A DNA stretch of 64,000 nt from assembly GCF_006861665.1 (NCBI RefSeq), contig NZ_RKLU01000006.1, positions 1-64,000 of the forward strand, in the 5' to 3' direction. The DNA is from Halonotius terrestris (GTDB lineage: Archaea > Halobacteriota > Halobacteria > Halobacteriales > Haloferacaceae). Below, one piece after another: positions 18,471 through 26,857 of this stretch (positions are counted from its first letter, which is position 1; every line of letters begins with the position of its first letter). Position numbers and translations under genes: made by a program. The notes under the pieces are model-generated. The model saw only the letters and a list, made by a program, of their open reading frames with translations. It was not told where the DNA came from and did no database searches.

Positions 18471-20249
18471 CTAATTGAAGAACTCCGAAGGCCAGAACAT
18501 CCGAAGTAATCGATGGCCGGCATAGAACATCACAGCGAAGGGAATGAGTTGCCAGCCTGCGTTGAGCACAATTCCAACCCAGCTATCAAACGTACTGAGT
18601 GGGTGCCATCGAGTCGTTGCAGTGGTTCCCACGTACGCTGGATTGTGCGTAAGCCACGAGCCGGGCTGATATGTCGCAGTATAGAATCCCGGCGAGTCCA
18701 CAGTGAGCAACGCCACTCCAGATTCGTTGGTTACCAGCTGCTGATCGTCAACGGTGATATAGCCGCGACCGAGATCCCCACCGAACGGGCTCAACCGGTC
18801 GTCAGTGTTGAGCGCAATCGCCTCGCTAGTCTTGTTATCCCGGAGTGAAACCTGGAGTGTTGCGTGTGTATCGTTCTGTGTGAGTACGCCAATCGAGAGG
18901 TTACTCTCTCGAAGATCACGCTCATAGCCAGCCGGAGGCTCAATGAGCGATGCCTGAACACCGCGGACAATACCACCAACACGCAGTGCCTCCCGATCAA
19001 GTGTGTTCGCCCGTACAGCGACACCATCAGTCGGCGTGTAGGACTCAGTAACCACCTCGACGTTGATGTCCTCGTCCATCGAATCAGCAGGAGAGTTTCG
19101 CTCATCACCCCACGTACCAGTGAGAATCGGCCCATCGCGTTCAGGCTCGGCGCGTGGACCAATGTCGGAAGGATAGGCGTGAACATATACTGGGAGTGCC
19201 GGTGACTCGGATTCGGTACGTCCAGACCGATCTGCGGTTACTATGTGGTCCCAGCGAGCATCCCGTGCCGTATAGAATCGCCAGACACCTCTGACCGTTG
19301 CCTCTCCATTTTCAGTGAGCGTATAGCCCTGCCATGGACGGGAGTGAAAAATCGCAACTCCACGATCGCCGTTGGGGTACTCAGCATAGGAGACCGTCGC
19401 CGATGGATCGTAGATCTCTACGTCAATTGAGTCAGAAACCGTCCGCGTCTCGGTTGGAAAATCGACGTAGACGTCAGTGTAGTTGCCCCGGTCAACTCGT
19501 GTTGTTTTCCTCAGTCGGGTGGTAATGTCTGCTTCAAGCGTGAGCCGTTCACTTCGGGCACCACCGAACTGATACGGAAGCACCGGCGAATGTGAGCCAC
19601 TTGTTTTGGACATTGTATCGCCGTCGACGATGAGACGAGTCTCTTGGATCGAGTGACCGATGAGTGCCCAATTGACGGTTCGACTCCCCGAGGAATCACC
19701 ATCGGGAACGCGAATGCGATAATCGATGAACCCCCGCATCTCCCCTTTCGGAGCGATATACAGTGGCGTGGTATCCAAGTCGAGGTGACCACGGGTCGAT
19801 GGCTGCACTGCGAACACTGTCGCATGGGCATCCTTGATGTACGTCCCACTTTCGAGATCAGCGTGAGCGGGATACACAGACGTCTGAGTGCCGCCGGCGT
19901 TGAGGTCTGTGAAATCATTCCGCGTCCACGTTTCGGCAGTGGCAGGCGGTCGCTTGAACGTGATATCAGTTCCGTTGGCGACCTGGGCTGGTGTCGAGCG
20001 TTCAGTCCCGTATTGCTGGAAGTACTCCTCTTGAGTAATGTAGCGATCAGCGTCGCCAGACCACAGTGTCGCCGTTTCATTCGCGCTAAGCCCATTTGCA
20101 GCTGTTCCTGACTGTGGCGGACTTGCCGTGACGGTGCCTGTGGCTATACACCCTACGAGGAGAAGACCGAGTATCACGCTGCGAGGCCCCTCCAATAGGT
20201 TTCTACCCGGGAGCGATCCCGTGTTCACCACGGGACGAGATTCACGCAC
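18471..20249 (-). CDS. Large secreted/surface protein with C-terminal membrane anchor
   Basis: 592 residues. A hydrophobic signal (about 22-43, SVILGLLLVGCIATGTVTA) is followed by a long beta-rich Thr/Asp-rich ectodomain with several NxS/T sites and a C-terminal helix (about 555-585, GIVLNAGWQLIPFAVMFYAGH) ending in a short charged tail. Topology: outside domain, single anchor. Its place between the pilin candidate and the lipoprotein suggests a surface scaffold or mating-contact protein. No family recognised. Its start overlaps the upstream gene by 25 bases. Confidence 0.7.
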   Translation of the reverse strand: MRESRPVVNTGSLPGRNLLEGPRSVILGLLLVGCIATGTVTASPPQSGTAANGLSANETATLWSGDADRYITQEEYFQQYGTERSTPAQVANGTDITFKRPPATAETWTRNDFTDLNAGGTQTSVYPAHADLESGTYIKDAHATVFAVQPSTRGHLDLDTTPLYIAPKGEMRGFIDYRIRVPDGDSSGSRTVNWALIGHSIQETRLIVDGDTMSKTSGSHSPVLPYQFGGARSERLTLEADITTRLRKTTRVDRGNYTDVYVDFPTETRTVSDSIDVEIYDPSATVSYAEYPNGDRGVAIFHSRPWQGYTLTENGEATVRGVWRFYTARDARWDHIVTADRSGRTESESPALPVYVHAYPSDIGPRAEPERDGPILTGTWGDERNSPADSMDEDINVEVVTESYTPTDGVAVRANTLDREALRVGGIVRGVQASLIEPPAGYERDLRESNLSIGVLTQNDTHATLQVSLRDNKTSEAIALNTDDRLSPFGGDLGRGYITVDDQQLVTNESGVALLTVDSPGFYTATYQPGSWLTHNPAYVGTTATTRWHPLSTFDSWVGIVLNAGWQLIPFAVMFYAGHRLLRMFWPSEFFN

Positions 20250-20653
20250 TCAGCCAATGGCAGTCCCATGATCGGCCCAGCGACCGTATACAACGGCCCT
20301 AAGACTACCAGAATGACCGCCGACTTCATCGCCGACCGCTTGTGACGTTTGAGTCCCCGTTTCTGCTCGGGATCAAGGGTAAACATATCGACGAGTGAAT
20401 CAGCTTGCCAGATCACGACCAGCCCCATGATGCCGAGGGAAGTCGTAATCTGGAAGAACCCCTCGATAATGCCAGGAAGGTTCTGCGCATCGCACACAGA
20501 ACTCTGTAAGGGGACTTGTGCTGCAACGGGCCCAACAGCGACACTCGACACCAGGAGGGTTGTCAGTGCTGCGAAGGCTAGTTTTCTGTGTGGTTGTCGA
20601 TAAGGACGAACAGGCCAGTATTCTTGTAAGGATAATTCGTCAATCTTTGACAT
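20225..20653 (-). CDS. Small membrane protein, VirB2-pilin-like candidate
   Basis: 142 residues from ATG 20653. A signal-like helix with AxA-type end (FAALTTLLVSSVAVGPVAAQ, about 32-51) is followed by two hydrophobic segments (ITTSLGIMGLVVIW and AVILVVLGPLYTVAGPIMG) separated by a basic loop (EQKRGLKRHKR). A cleaved leader plus two helices and a short polar loop is the plan of VirB2/TrbC pilins; this one is somewhat longer. First gene of the operon. Function inferred from topology and position only. Confidence 0.55.
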   Translation of the reverse strand: MSKIDELSLQEYWPVRPYRQPHRKLAFAALTTLLVSSVAVGPVAAQVPLQSSVCDAQNLPGIIEGFFQITTSLGIMGLVVIWQADSLVDMFTLDPEQKRGLKRHKRSAMKSAVILVVLGPLYTVAGPIMGLPLAECVNLVPW

Positions 20654-20746
20654 GTATGGGTAGTGGTGGCCATTCCGCTGCCACCAATACTCTTCGAGCA
20701 AAGTGGAAGCACGGAATCGGCTCTAAGAGCTACTACTGAGCAACCG

Positions 20747-20758
20747 CTATATAAATTT
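20747..20758 (-). promoter_or_regulatory. TATA-like promoter of the conjugation operon
   Basis: On the minus strand AAATTTATATAG reads as an archaeal TATA box. A start about 25 bases downstream would leave a leader of about 70 bases before the ATG at 20653. No other promoter-like gap occurs in the operon down to 7 kb. Confidence 0.5.
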
Positions 20759-20834
20759 GAACATACGAACGTAAACTATAGCTTTCGATGACACTAGTAA
20801 GCATCTTAATATACTGTCTAGAATATTATCGAAT

Positions 20835-20844
20835 GATATATATC
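20835..20844 (+). promoter_or_regulatory. TATA-like promoter of the PhiH1-repressor-like gene
   Basis: GATATATATC lies about 34 bases before the ATG at 20874. It is divergent from the conjugation-operon promoter about 85 bases away, so one bound regulator could control both. Confidence 0.45.
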
Positions 20845-20873
20845 TCACACCCGACAATCAATATCTAATTGGT

Positions 20874-21134
20874 ATGTATCCGGTTATTGAATGGGCTGTA
20901 CCGGCTGATCCGTATATTCTCGAAGAGTTGGCCAAATACGAGGGCTGGCACACAGCGAAAAATCTGGAGATAAACACTGAATTCAGCCGTCAGTGGATCT
21001 CACAACGCGGTCCAGTCTATGTCGAACACGAATTGGCTGAGAGACATCCCGAGGAACCAGCCTTCCGGATCACAGAGCTAGGGCGGAAAGCGGTTGCTGA
21101 CGACGCTGACTACGAAACCCTCGATCTCGATTGA
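20874..21134 (+). CDS. PhiH1-repressor-like winged-helix regulator
   Basis: 86 residues: ILEELAKYEGWHTAKNLEI and TEFSRQWISQRG form the helix-turn-helix, then VEHELAER and FRITELGRKAV the wing, the layout of small haloarchaeal proteins related to the repressor of halophage PhiH. It is divergent from the conjugation operon, and its promoter faces the operon promoter. It is the natural candidate for the operon's transcriptional switch. The Cys common in some relatives before the wing is absent here. Confidence 0.75.
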   Translation: MYPVIEWAVPADPYILEELAKYEGWHTAKNLEINTEFSRQWISQRGPVYVEHELAERHPEEPAFRITELGRKAVADDADYETLDLD

Positions 21135-21229
21135 AGTGCTAATTCTCAATCTCGAATTATGTGGAATCTCTTCTCTGGAAATTGCTCGGAGTGACACAAA
21201 CTTAATTCAGCGGCACCCCAGCTACTAGT

Positions 21230-22666
21230 ATGCTTGAAGCAGGTGGTCGAACGCAGATTCTGCTGGTGGTTGGGCTGATATTCCTCGCTGGCTGTGGAGG
21301 TGCTCTCCCGGGAGACGCTCCAGCCGTTGATGGTGAGCCCACTGATGAGCCGACCGTTGAAACGACGACGGCAAACGGAACGGTTGAAGTTCACTACATC
21401 AATGTCGGCCAGTCAGTCAGTACGCTCATCATCGGCCCTGATGGCAACACGATGCTCGTCGATACCGGCCACTACAACGATGACGGTGAGTACGTTCTGC
21501 AGTATCTCCAAGCACAGGATATCAATCGCATCGATCACCTCGTCACCTCGCATAATGATGCCGATCACATCGGCGGGAACGCAGCCGTAATCGAGTATTT
21601 CGAAACGGAAGCCAACGGTATCGGCGCGATCTATGATCCCGGAATCGCCGCCAGCACCCAAACCTATGAGGAATACCTTGATGCAGTCGAGGCCTACGAC
21701 GTGACGCTCTATGAGACGCGGGAAGGGGATACAATCGACTTTGGGACAACCGATGTTGCAGTCCTCGGGCCACCCGATCCGTATCTCGAAAATCGCGCTC
21801 GGAATGAAAATAGCATCGTGCTCAAAATAACCCACGGTGAGACGAGTTTTCTGCTCTCAGGTGATGCTGAAGATGATCAAGAGTCCTACCTCGTCGATAC
21901 CTATGGCAGCCAACTAGAATCAACCGTGCTGAAGGCCGGCCACCACGGCTCGTCCAGTTCATCGAGTGAACCGTTCCTTGATACGGTTACCCCACAGACA
22001 GTCGTTATCTCCAGTGCCTACGACTCACAATACGGCCATCCAACCGAGACGGTCCTCCAGCGGCTTGCTGATCGATTAATACCCACGTTCTGGACGGCCA
22101 CGCATGGAAACACCGTCTTCGTCAGCAATGGAACGACCGTGTCGGTGCAGACACAACAACCCGCGCCGGCTGCACCATCTGCACTCCGAGACGGCACAGC
22201 CATCTCTCCGGGGACGACCGGCGCGGTTGCCGAGCGACTGGTGCTCACTGGCGATGGCACACCGCCAGTTGATGTAGATGACTCAGAGAGGACTGACAGC
22301 AGCGATGAGGAAACGATCTCCACTGGCGGGTCAGAGACAAACTTCGAGATTGCGGACATCAACGCAGACGCCCAGGGCGACGATAGAGAGAACCTCAATG
22401 ACGAGTATATTACCTTCGAGAACACCGGTGAGCAACCACTCGACATCAGCGGGTGGACACTCGAAGATGCAGCTGGACGGAGCTACACTATCCCCGATGG
22501 GGTCACTGTCGATCCCCAAGCAACAATTACCGTCCGAACTGGGAGTGGCACCAACAGCGACACAGATCTCTACTGGGGGTCGGGCTCTCCGATCTGGAAC
22601 AACGGGGGCGATACTATCATCGTCCAGAACGCAGATGGTAACACTATACTGGAGGAAACGTACTGA
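21230..22666 (+). CDS. Secreted lipoprotein: metallo-beta-lactamase-fold hydrolase plus lamin-tail domain
   Basis: 478 residues. The signal ends in LAGCGG (lipobox), so it is exported and lipid-anchored. The ComEC/Rec2-type metallo-beta-lactamase domain follows: TSHNDADHIGG (about 105-115) gives the HxxxDH metal site, LSGDAEDD the next ligand Asp, and KAGHHGSSSSSS the histidine pair. After a Thr/Asp/Ser linker, the last about 115 residues (FEIADINADAQGDDRENLND, GWTLEDAAGRSYTIPDG, IWNNGGDTIIV) are a lamin-tail domain. The pair is common in secreted archaeal and bacterial proteins thought to act on extracellular nucleic acid or phosphodiesters; the substrate is not established. The DUF3006 gene is coupled (TGATG). 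Confidence 0.85.
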   Translation: MLEAGGRTQILLVVGLIFLAGCGGALPGDAPAVDGEPTDEPTVETTTANGTVEVHYINVGQSVSTLIIGPDGNTMLVDTGHYNDDGEYVLQYLQAQDINRIDHLVTSHNDADHIGGNAAVIEYFETEANGIGAIYDPGIAASTQTYEEYLDAVEAYDVTLYETREGDTIDFGTTDVAVLGPPDPYLENRARNENSIVLKITHGETSFLLSGDAEDDQESYLVDTYGSQLESTVLKAGHHGSSSSSSEPFLDTVTPQTVVISSAYDSQYGHPTETVLQRLADRLIPTFWTATHGNTVFVSNGTTVSVQTQQPAPAAPSALRDGTAISPGTTGAVAERLVLTGDGTPPVDVDDSERTDSSDEETISTGGSETNFEIADINADAQGDDRENLNDEYITFENTGEQPLDISGWTLEDAAGRSYTIPDGVTVDPQATITVRTGSGTNSDTDLYWGSGSPIWNNGGDTIIVQNADGNTILEETY

Positions 22667-22962
22667 TGCCAGATATTGAACTCCCAGATGGCACCTATAC
22701 AGCCGTCGTAGATGCTATCGAAGATGGCCTCGCAACAGTGTTTTTCGAACAAGACGGAGTAGAGAAAGGTAATGCAGTGCTCGACGCAGAGACCCTCCCT
22801 GACTCGGGACATCATGCCGATGCCATCCTCTCGGTTACTATTGAGGACGGAACAATACAGACGGCGTCGTATCAACCAGAGCAGACATCTGACCGAAAAG
22901 CCACAGCGCAAGATCGATTCGATTCATTGTCTGAACGGCCGCCATCGAAGGATGATAAGTAG
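22666..22962 (+). CDS. DUF3006-like small protein
   Basis: 98 residues. The N-terminal part (GTYTAVVDAIEDGLATVFFE) followed by a second strand pair (ADAILSVTIEDGTI) matches the small beta-barrel DUF3006, which frequently follows secreted metallo-beta-lactamase genes. Its ATG overlaps the previous stop by one base, so the two are translated together. The C-terminal about 25 residues are polar and likely disordered. Role unknown. Confidence 0.7.
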   Translation: MPDIELPDGTYTAVVDAIEDGLATVFFEQDGVEKGNAVLDAETLPDSGHHADAILSVTIEDGTIQTASYQPEQTSDRKATAQDRFDSLSERPPSKDDK

Positions 22963-22989
22963 CGGTAGGACAATTCAATATCAAATCCC

Positions 22990-23262
22990 ATGACAGAGAA
23001 GCCTACTGACGCTCTCAGTGATTTAGCTGACCAAATTGACGACGAGTTCGAAGTATATCGACAGCCGAATGAGTTCAAAGACATCTCGCTTGTGATCGAC
23101 AACGACGAAAGGATACATCCGACACTGATCGTTCATATCGATGGAGATGATGCGTCTTCTCTTGCGGATCGTCTCGATAAATTCCTTCAGGAATGTGGTG
23201 CCCAAACTCAACGAGAACAATACTCTGAGAGCGATATACGTGTCCTAGCGACACTCGATTAG
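22990..23262 (+). CDS. Hypothetical small acidic protein
   Basis: 90 residues, acidic, with an alpha-beta pattern (LADQIDDEFEVYRQ, ISLVIDNDERIHPTLIVHI, LADRLDKFLQECGA). It starts 27 bases after the DUF3006 gene on the same strand and may be co-transcribed. Good haloarchaeal codon and amino-acid style; no family recognised. Confidence 0.6.
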   Translation: MTEKPTDALSDLADQIDDEFEVYRQPNEFKDISLVIDNDERIHPTLIVHIDGDDASSLADRLDKFLQECGAQTQREQYSESDIRVLATLD

Positions 23263-23350
23263 CTCCGTCATCCTATTTTCATACATCGATATTTTCTGCT
23301 AGGAGTTCACTGACGAAGGTTTTAATACGAAAATGGGGCCACACCGGCCC

Positions 23351-23527
23351 ATGACCGATGCTCAAGATGACTTGATACGGACCGTCGCCCTGGCTTGCTA
23401 CAGCTACGAAGCCGAAGCCATTGACTCTCAGATCGCAGACAGAGCGTGGGAGTTGGCTATCGAACACGCAGAAAGACAGGAGTTGACTCCGACAGAAGCC
23501 CAAAGACAACTGTGGCCCCCTGAGTGA
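23351..23527 (+). CDS. Hypothetical small protein
   Basis: 58 residues from ATG 23351 (MTDAQDDLIRTVALACY), helical. A TTTTAATAC TATA-like run lies about 30 bases upstream, so the ATG at 23351 is preferred over 23333. Ends 63 bases before the Cdc6-like gene. No family recognised. Confidence 0.5.
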   Translation: MTDAQDDLIRTVALACYSYEAEAIDSQIADRAWELAIEHAERQELTPTEAQRQLWPPE

Positions 23528-23536
23528 TTCACGAAG

Positions 23537-23567
23537 TTTCCGGAAATCACCCGGTTACGCTTTTATT
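23537..23567 (+). promoter_or_regulatory. Promoter with TTTCCGGAAA palindrome before the Cdc6-like gene
   Basis: A perfect 10-base palindrome TTTCCGGAAA (23537-23546) stands next to a TATA-like CTTTTATT (about 23560-23567), which is about 27 bases from the ATG at 23591, fitting a leaderless transcript. The palindrome lies at the activator or repressor position. Confidence 0.4.
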
Positions 23568-23590
23568 GTCCCCGAGCAGTGACATAGGAT

Positions 23591-24619
23591 ATGATCCGCG
23601 ATGCTCGCGTGCTCCGTGCTGGCTTCGTCCCACAGGAGGTCGAGCATCGAGACGCGGAGGTCAACCACCTTTCGAGTGTCCTTCGTCCCCTCACCGACGG
23701 TGATCCCGCTGAAACGGCTATCGTGACTGGTCCAAGTGGGGCTGGAAAAACCTGTATCTCGCAATTCGTCACCGAACGACTCCGTGAGGAAGCCCTCGAT
23801 ATCGAGGCGACCTACATCAATTGCTGGCGCAACTACACACGGTTCCGAACGCTCTATCAAATCCTCGATGACATCGGCCGGACTATCGATATTCACCGCC
23901 AATCAACACCGCATGATGAACTGATCGACCGCCTCCAACAGTACGATGGTAATCGGACAGTCGTGATTCTCGATGAAGCCGACCAACTCGAAGATACGAG
24001 CGTCATCTACGACCTCCACAGCCTCCCACAGTTCGCTGTGATCTGCATCACTAACAACGAGGAGGATCTCTTCGGGCGAGTTGACGACCGGCTTGTGAGC
24101 CGACTGCGAGCCAGCGAGCACGTCCGGATGGACAAATACGCCGACGAGCAGCTATTCGATATTCTCTCTGCTCGTGTTCGCTGCGGGCTCGAAGAAGATG
24201 TGATCACCGACGAGCAGTTGTACTCGATTGCTGACGCAGCGGCCGGAGACGCTCGACTAGCGATTGGGATTCTTCGGACGGCAGCAAGCACGGCTGATCG
24301 GGAAGCCCACGGCCGGATTACCGACGAGATGCTGAGTGATGCAGCGACGGCTGCACGAACCCAGATTCGACAAAAGAGTCTGGATTCACTGACACCGCAT
24401 CAACGGATCGTCTACGATATTATCAAAGACGACGGCCCAGTGAGTCCGACTGGAATCTACGAGGAGTATGTCGAGGAAGTCGAGGATCCACGGACAAAGC
24501 GGACTGTCCGAACGTATCTCTCAAAGATGAGCCAATACAACTTGCTGGTAGCCGAAGGAACGAGTCGGGATCGTCAGTACACACTCGTGACGGAGGCGAC
24601 GCCGTCACCGACGACGTAA
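23591..24619 (+). CDS. Orc1/Cdc6-family AAA+ ATPase
   Basis: 342 residues. Walker A VTGPSGAGKTC (about 45-55), Walker B VVILDEADQL (about 123-132), sensor-1-like VICITNNEED, then the AAA+ lid (GDARLAIGILRTAA) and a C-terminal winged helix (LTPHQRIVYDIIKDDGPVSPTGIYEEY). This is the full Orc1/Cdc6 plan, slightly shorter than usual cellular Orc1. It differs strongly from the orc gene at 28.8 kb and I see no TTGCAAGTGAA-type repeats next to it, so it may be a regulator or an initiator using other sites. Confidence 0.8.
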   Translation: MIRDARVLRAGFVPQEVEHRDAEVNHLSSVLRPLTDGDPAETAIVTGPSGAGKTCISQFVTERLREEALDIEATYINCWRNYTRFRTLYQILDDIGRTIDIHRQSTPHDELIDRLQQYDGNRTVVILDEADQLEDTSVIYDLHSLPQFAVICITNNEEDLFGRVDDRLVSRLRASEHVRMDKYADEQLFDILSARVRCGLEEDVITDEQLYSIADAAAGDARLAIGILRTAASTADREAHGRITDEMLSDAATAARTQIRQKSLDSLTPHQRIVYDIIKDDGPVSPTGIYEEYVEEVEDPRTKRTVRTYLSKMSQYNLLVAEGTSRDRQYTLVTEATPSPTT

Positions 24620-24653
24620 GTGCCACCGGCTCATCGCGTATTCACGTCTGGCT

Positions 24654-24833
24654 TCATTGCTCAATGATGTCTCCCTCACCAACGTCGAGCGTCTCCTCAA
24701 GCTCAGCAAGGATTTCTTGACCCTCTTCGCGGAGCTCTTGTGCTTCTTCGAGGGAAACCTCGCCGTCTTCGAGCTGCTCGATGATTGTTTCGACTCGGTC
24801 CACCTTGTCGCTGACTGGGGTATTCTCGCTCAT
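24654..24833 (-). CDS. xseB: Exodeoxyribonuclease VII small subunit
   Basis: 59 residues on the minus strand, from ATG 24833 to TGA 24654: MSENTPVSDKVDRVETIIEQ, then LEDGEVSLEEAQELREEGQE and a short acidic tail. The helix-turn-helix hairpin with LEDGEVSLEEA is the XseB signature. Its ATG overlaps the xseA stop region (24830-24833). XseB binds XseA in many copies to form the single-strand exonuclease VII. Confidence 0.85.
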   Translation of the reverse strand: MSENTPVSDKVDRVETIIEQLEDGEVSLEEAQELREEGQEILAELEETLDVGEGDIIEQ

Positions 24834-26068
24834 GTGATCACGTAGAGAGCGGCTAGGCCAAGAACGACCAGTACCAGCACGGCGATTGCAATCTTGTATC
24901 GTCGCTGTTGTCTGGCCACCCTCGCCTCCGCTTCGGTCATAGCTTCATCGCGAACTTCTTCGACTGTTTCTTCGAGTTGTTCTTCGTGCTCTTTCTCCTG
25001 TTCAAGTGTCTGGTAGGCAGTCTCCAGCTGATTCCGTAGCTCCAGAATCTCTGCCTCAACATGGCGGTCAGCAGCATGCGCAAGTGAGGCCTCCAACTGC
25101 TGTAGGCGACTGCCAACCACGCTCTCGTAGGCGTTATCGAGCGCGGTTTCCGAAGCCGTGAGTTTGGCTTCGATAGCACTCTGGTAGGCCGTATCGAGTC
25201 GCTCCGAAAGCTGGGTGCGTTCTCGGTCAAGATCTGATCGCTTCGGGACGACTTCGCCAGCATGTGTCGGCGTCATAAACCGGAAATCGGCCACCTCATC
25301 GGCCAACGTCTGATCGTCTTCGTGGCCGATGCCTACCGCGGTCGGTGTCTCGGTGTTAGCAAGCACTCGACAGAGTGGTGTCTCGTTGAACGTCCGGAGT
25401 GTTTTGTCTGCGCCACCACCACGGGTGACGATGATCACATCGATAGTGGTGTCTTCATCGAAGGCTGCAACGCCGCTGATCAGCTCTTGGAGGGCGGTTG
25501 GCCCCTGCACGTTGGCATCATGGATCTTGATATCTACCTCGGGATAGCGGTCATGAATTGCGGTGACCGCGTCGATCCGCGCATCACTATCGGCTGAAGT
25601 AACGATACCAACCGTGGCAGGCAATTCCGGAAGCGACTGTTTTTGATCATCGTCAAGCAAGCCATCGGCTGCGAGTTTCTCTTTATTTTCTTTATAGATC
25701 TGGCTGTACTCGCTTTCGCCCATGTTGACAACATCCTCAATGATGAGCGAGCACGATCCCTGTGGCTCATAGTAAGAGAGTTCACCCCGAACGGCGACAT
25801 GCATATCTTCGTCAGGTATTGCATTCAACGACTTGTGGCGAACTCCGAAGACGACACAGTGGATGGATCTACTATCGAAAACCAAATCGAAATGCAGGTG
25901 GCCGTTGGACTCACGGCAGTCAGAGGCATCACCGACGACGTAGTCGTGATTGAGTTCACGACGATCATCGATGACCGCGGCGATCTCCTCATTGAGTGTC
26001 GCCACAGTGACGACATCGTCACTATCGAGTTCGGCGACAGCATCGGTTGTCACATCTGCGTTCGCCAT
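24830..26068 (-). CDS. xseA: Exodeoxyribonuclease VII large subunit with C-terminal membrane helix
   Basis: 412 residues. An N-terminal OB-fold (VATLNEEIAAVIDDR, HLHFDLVFDSRSIHCVVF), then the catalytic region (ATVGIVTSADSDARIDAVTAI, VIIVTRGGGADKTLRTFNE, AVGIGHEDDQTLADEVADFR) contains the GRGGG-like and GHExD motifs of XseA. A long coiled coil (about 275-385) follows. The last about 25 residues (KIAIAVLVLVVLGLAALYVI) are a membrane helix, so the nuclease may be tethered to the membrane. Acts on single-stranded DNA. Forms an operon with xseB by four-base overlap. Confidence 0.85.
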   Translation of the reverse strand: MANADVTTDAVAELDSDDVVTVATLNEEIAAVIDDRRELNHDYVVGDASDCRESNGHLHFDLVFDSRSIHCVVFGVRHKSLNAIPDEDMHVAVRGELSYYEPQGSCSLIIEDVVNMGESEYSQIYKENKEKLAADGLLDDDQKQSLPELPATVGIVTSADSDARIDAVTAIHDRYPEVDIKIHDANVQGPTALQELISGVAAFDEDTTIDVIIVTRGGGADKTLRTFNETPLCRVLANTETPTAVGIGHEDDQTLADEVADFRFMTPTHAGEVVPKRSDLDRERTQLSERLDTAYQSAIEAKLTASETALDNAYESVVGSRLQQLEASLAHAADRHVEAEILELRNQLETAYQTLEQEKEHEEQLEETVEEVRDEAMTEAEARVARQQRRYKIAIAVLVLVVLGLAALYVIT

Positions 26069-26181
26069 CCGATTACTGGCACAGACTAGAATGGCAAAAA
26101 GCTATCCGGGTCGTTTCATGGAAATAAGCTGGTGCGATCAACTGATTCAGCGGTAACCAGACAGATATTGTCCCATCGCCG

Positions 26182-26730
26182 TCACGGGAGGTCTTCTGTC
26201 ACGTCGACGAGTTCCTCCTCGGTCTGCCATCGATACAATCGATCCTCTTGATCAAACAGCTCGAAGACACCGTCTTGCATCCAGCCGAAGGGGTGCTCTT
26301 CGTCCTCGTACTCCCGCTTGAGAACATGACTCTTCGAGAAGAACTCCGTTGTACCGACGAGTAGGCCCTGCTCAACGAGGAAGTCACTCGGCTCTTTTTC
26401 TGCGACCCCGATGAGGTAGGTCACGATATCGGCGATCAGACAGAATTTCTGGATACTGTTGTCCCACTCACCACGGATATCGACCATCCGGAAGGCGTAG
26501 GCGTCTTTCCGGCAATTGAGTCTATCAGCTACGAGGTTCAGCCGATGGATCGGCTCTCGGTCATAGTTTCCGAGAATAAAGTACGATCTGTCGTTCTCAT
26601 AGACGGGTGTCAACTCGCTGAGGGCGTGAAGAATCTCTTCGTTGTCCGACAGCGAGATTGCTTCGTCGTCGAGTTGGTCTTTCGCACTCGTGAGCACCTC
26701 TTCAGGGACGGGTGACTCCTCGTCGGACAT
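26182..26730 (-). CDS. Hypothetical protein, haloarchaeal
   Basis: 182 residues, acidic, alpha-beta. Segments include SYFILGNYDREPIHRLNLVA, KFCLIADIVTYLIGVAEKEP and SDFLVEQGLLVGTTEFFSKS, which give a Rossmann-like impression of alternating strands and helices. I do not recognise a catalytic motif. It is divergent from the winged-helix gene at 26858 and shares its promoter region, which holds an inverted repeat, so the two may form a regulator-target pair. Confidence 0.6.
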   Translation of the reverse strand: MSDEESPVPEEVLTSAKDQLDDEAISLSDNEEILHALSELTPVYENDRSYFILGNYDREPIHRLNLVADRLNCRKDAYAFRMVDIRGEWDNSIQKFCLIADIVTYLIGVAEKEPSDFLVEQGLLVGTTEFFSKSHVLKREYEDEEHPFGWMQDGVFELFDQEDRLYRWQTEEELVDVTEDLP

Positions 26731-26793
26731 ACACGAACCTCTCAGTGGCGTGTGATATGGTTTATGAAGTAAATTACTAGTTTAATCAGGTTT

Positions 26794-26828
26794 AGTTTAC
26801 TCCATAGTGATTTACTCAAGGGTAAACT
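26794..26828. promoter_or_regulatory. Inverted repeat AGTTTAC-N21-GTAAACT in the divergent promoter region
   Basis: Perfect 7-base arms AGTTTAC (26794-26800) and GTAAACT (26822-26828) separated by 21 bases; a direct variant, ATTTACTC, lies between them. It is 30 bases before the ATG at 26858. The arm spacing equals that of the TTAACCAACA family, although the arm sequence differs. Likely binding site of the 26858 winged-helix protein. Confidence 0.45.
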
Positions 26829-26857
26829 ACTTGCCGACAGGACGTGTATTGTGTTGT

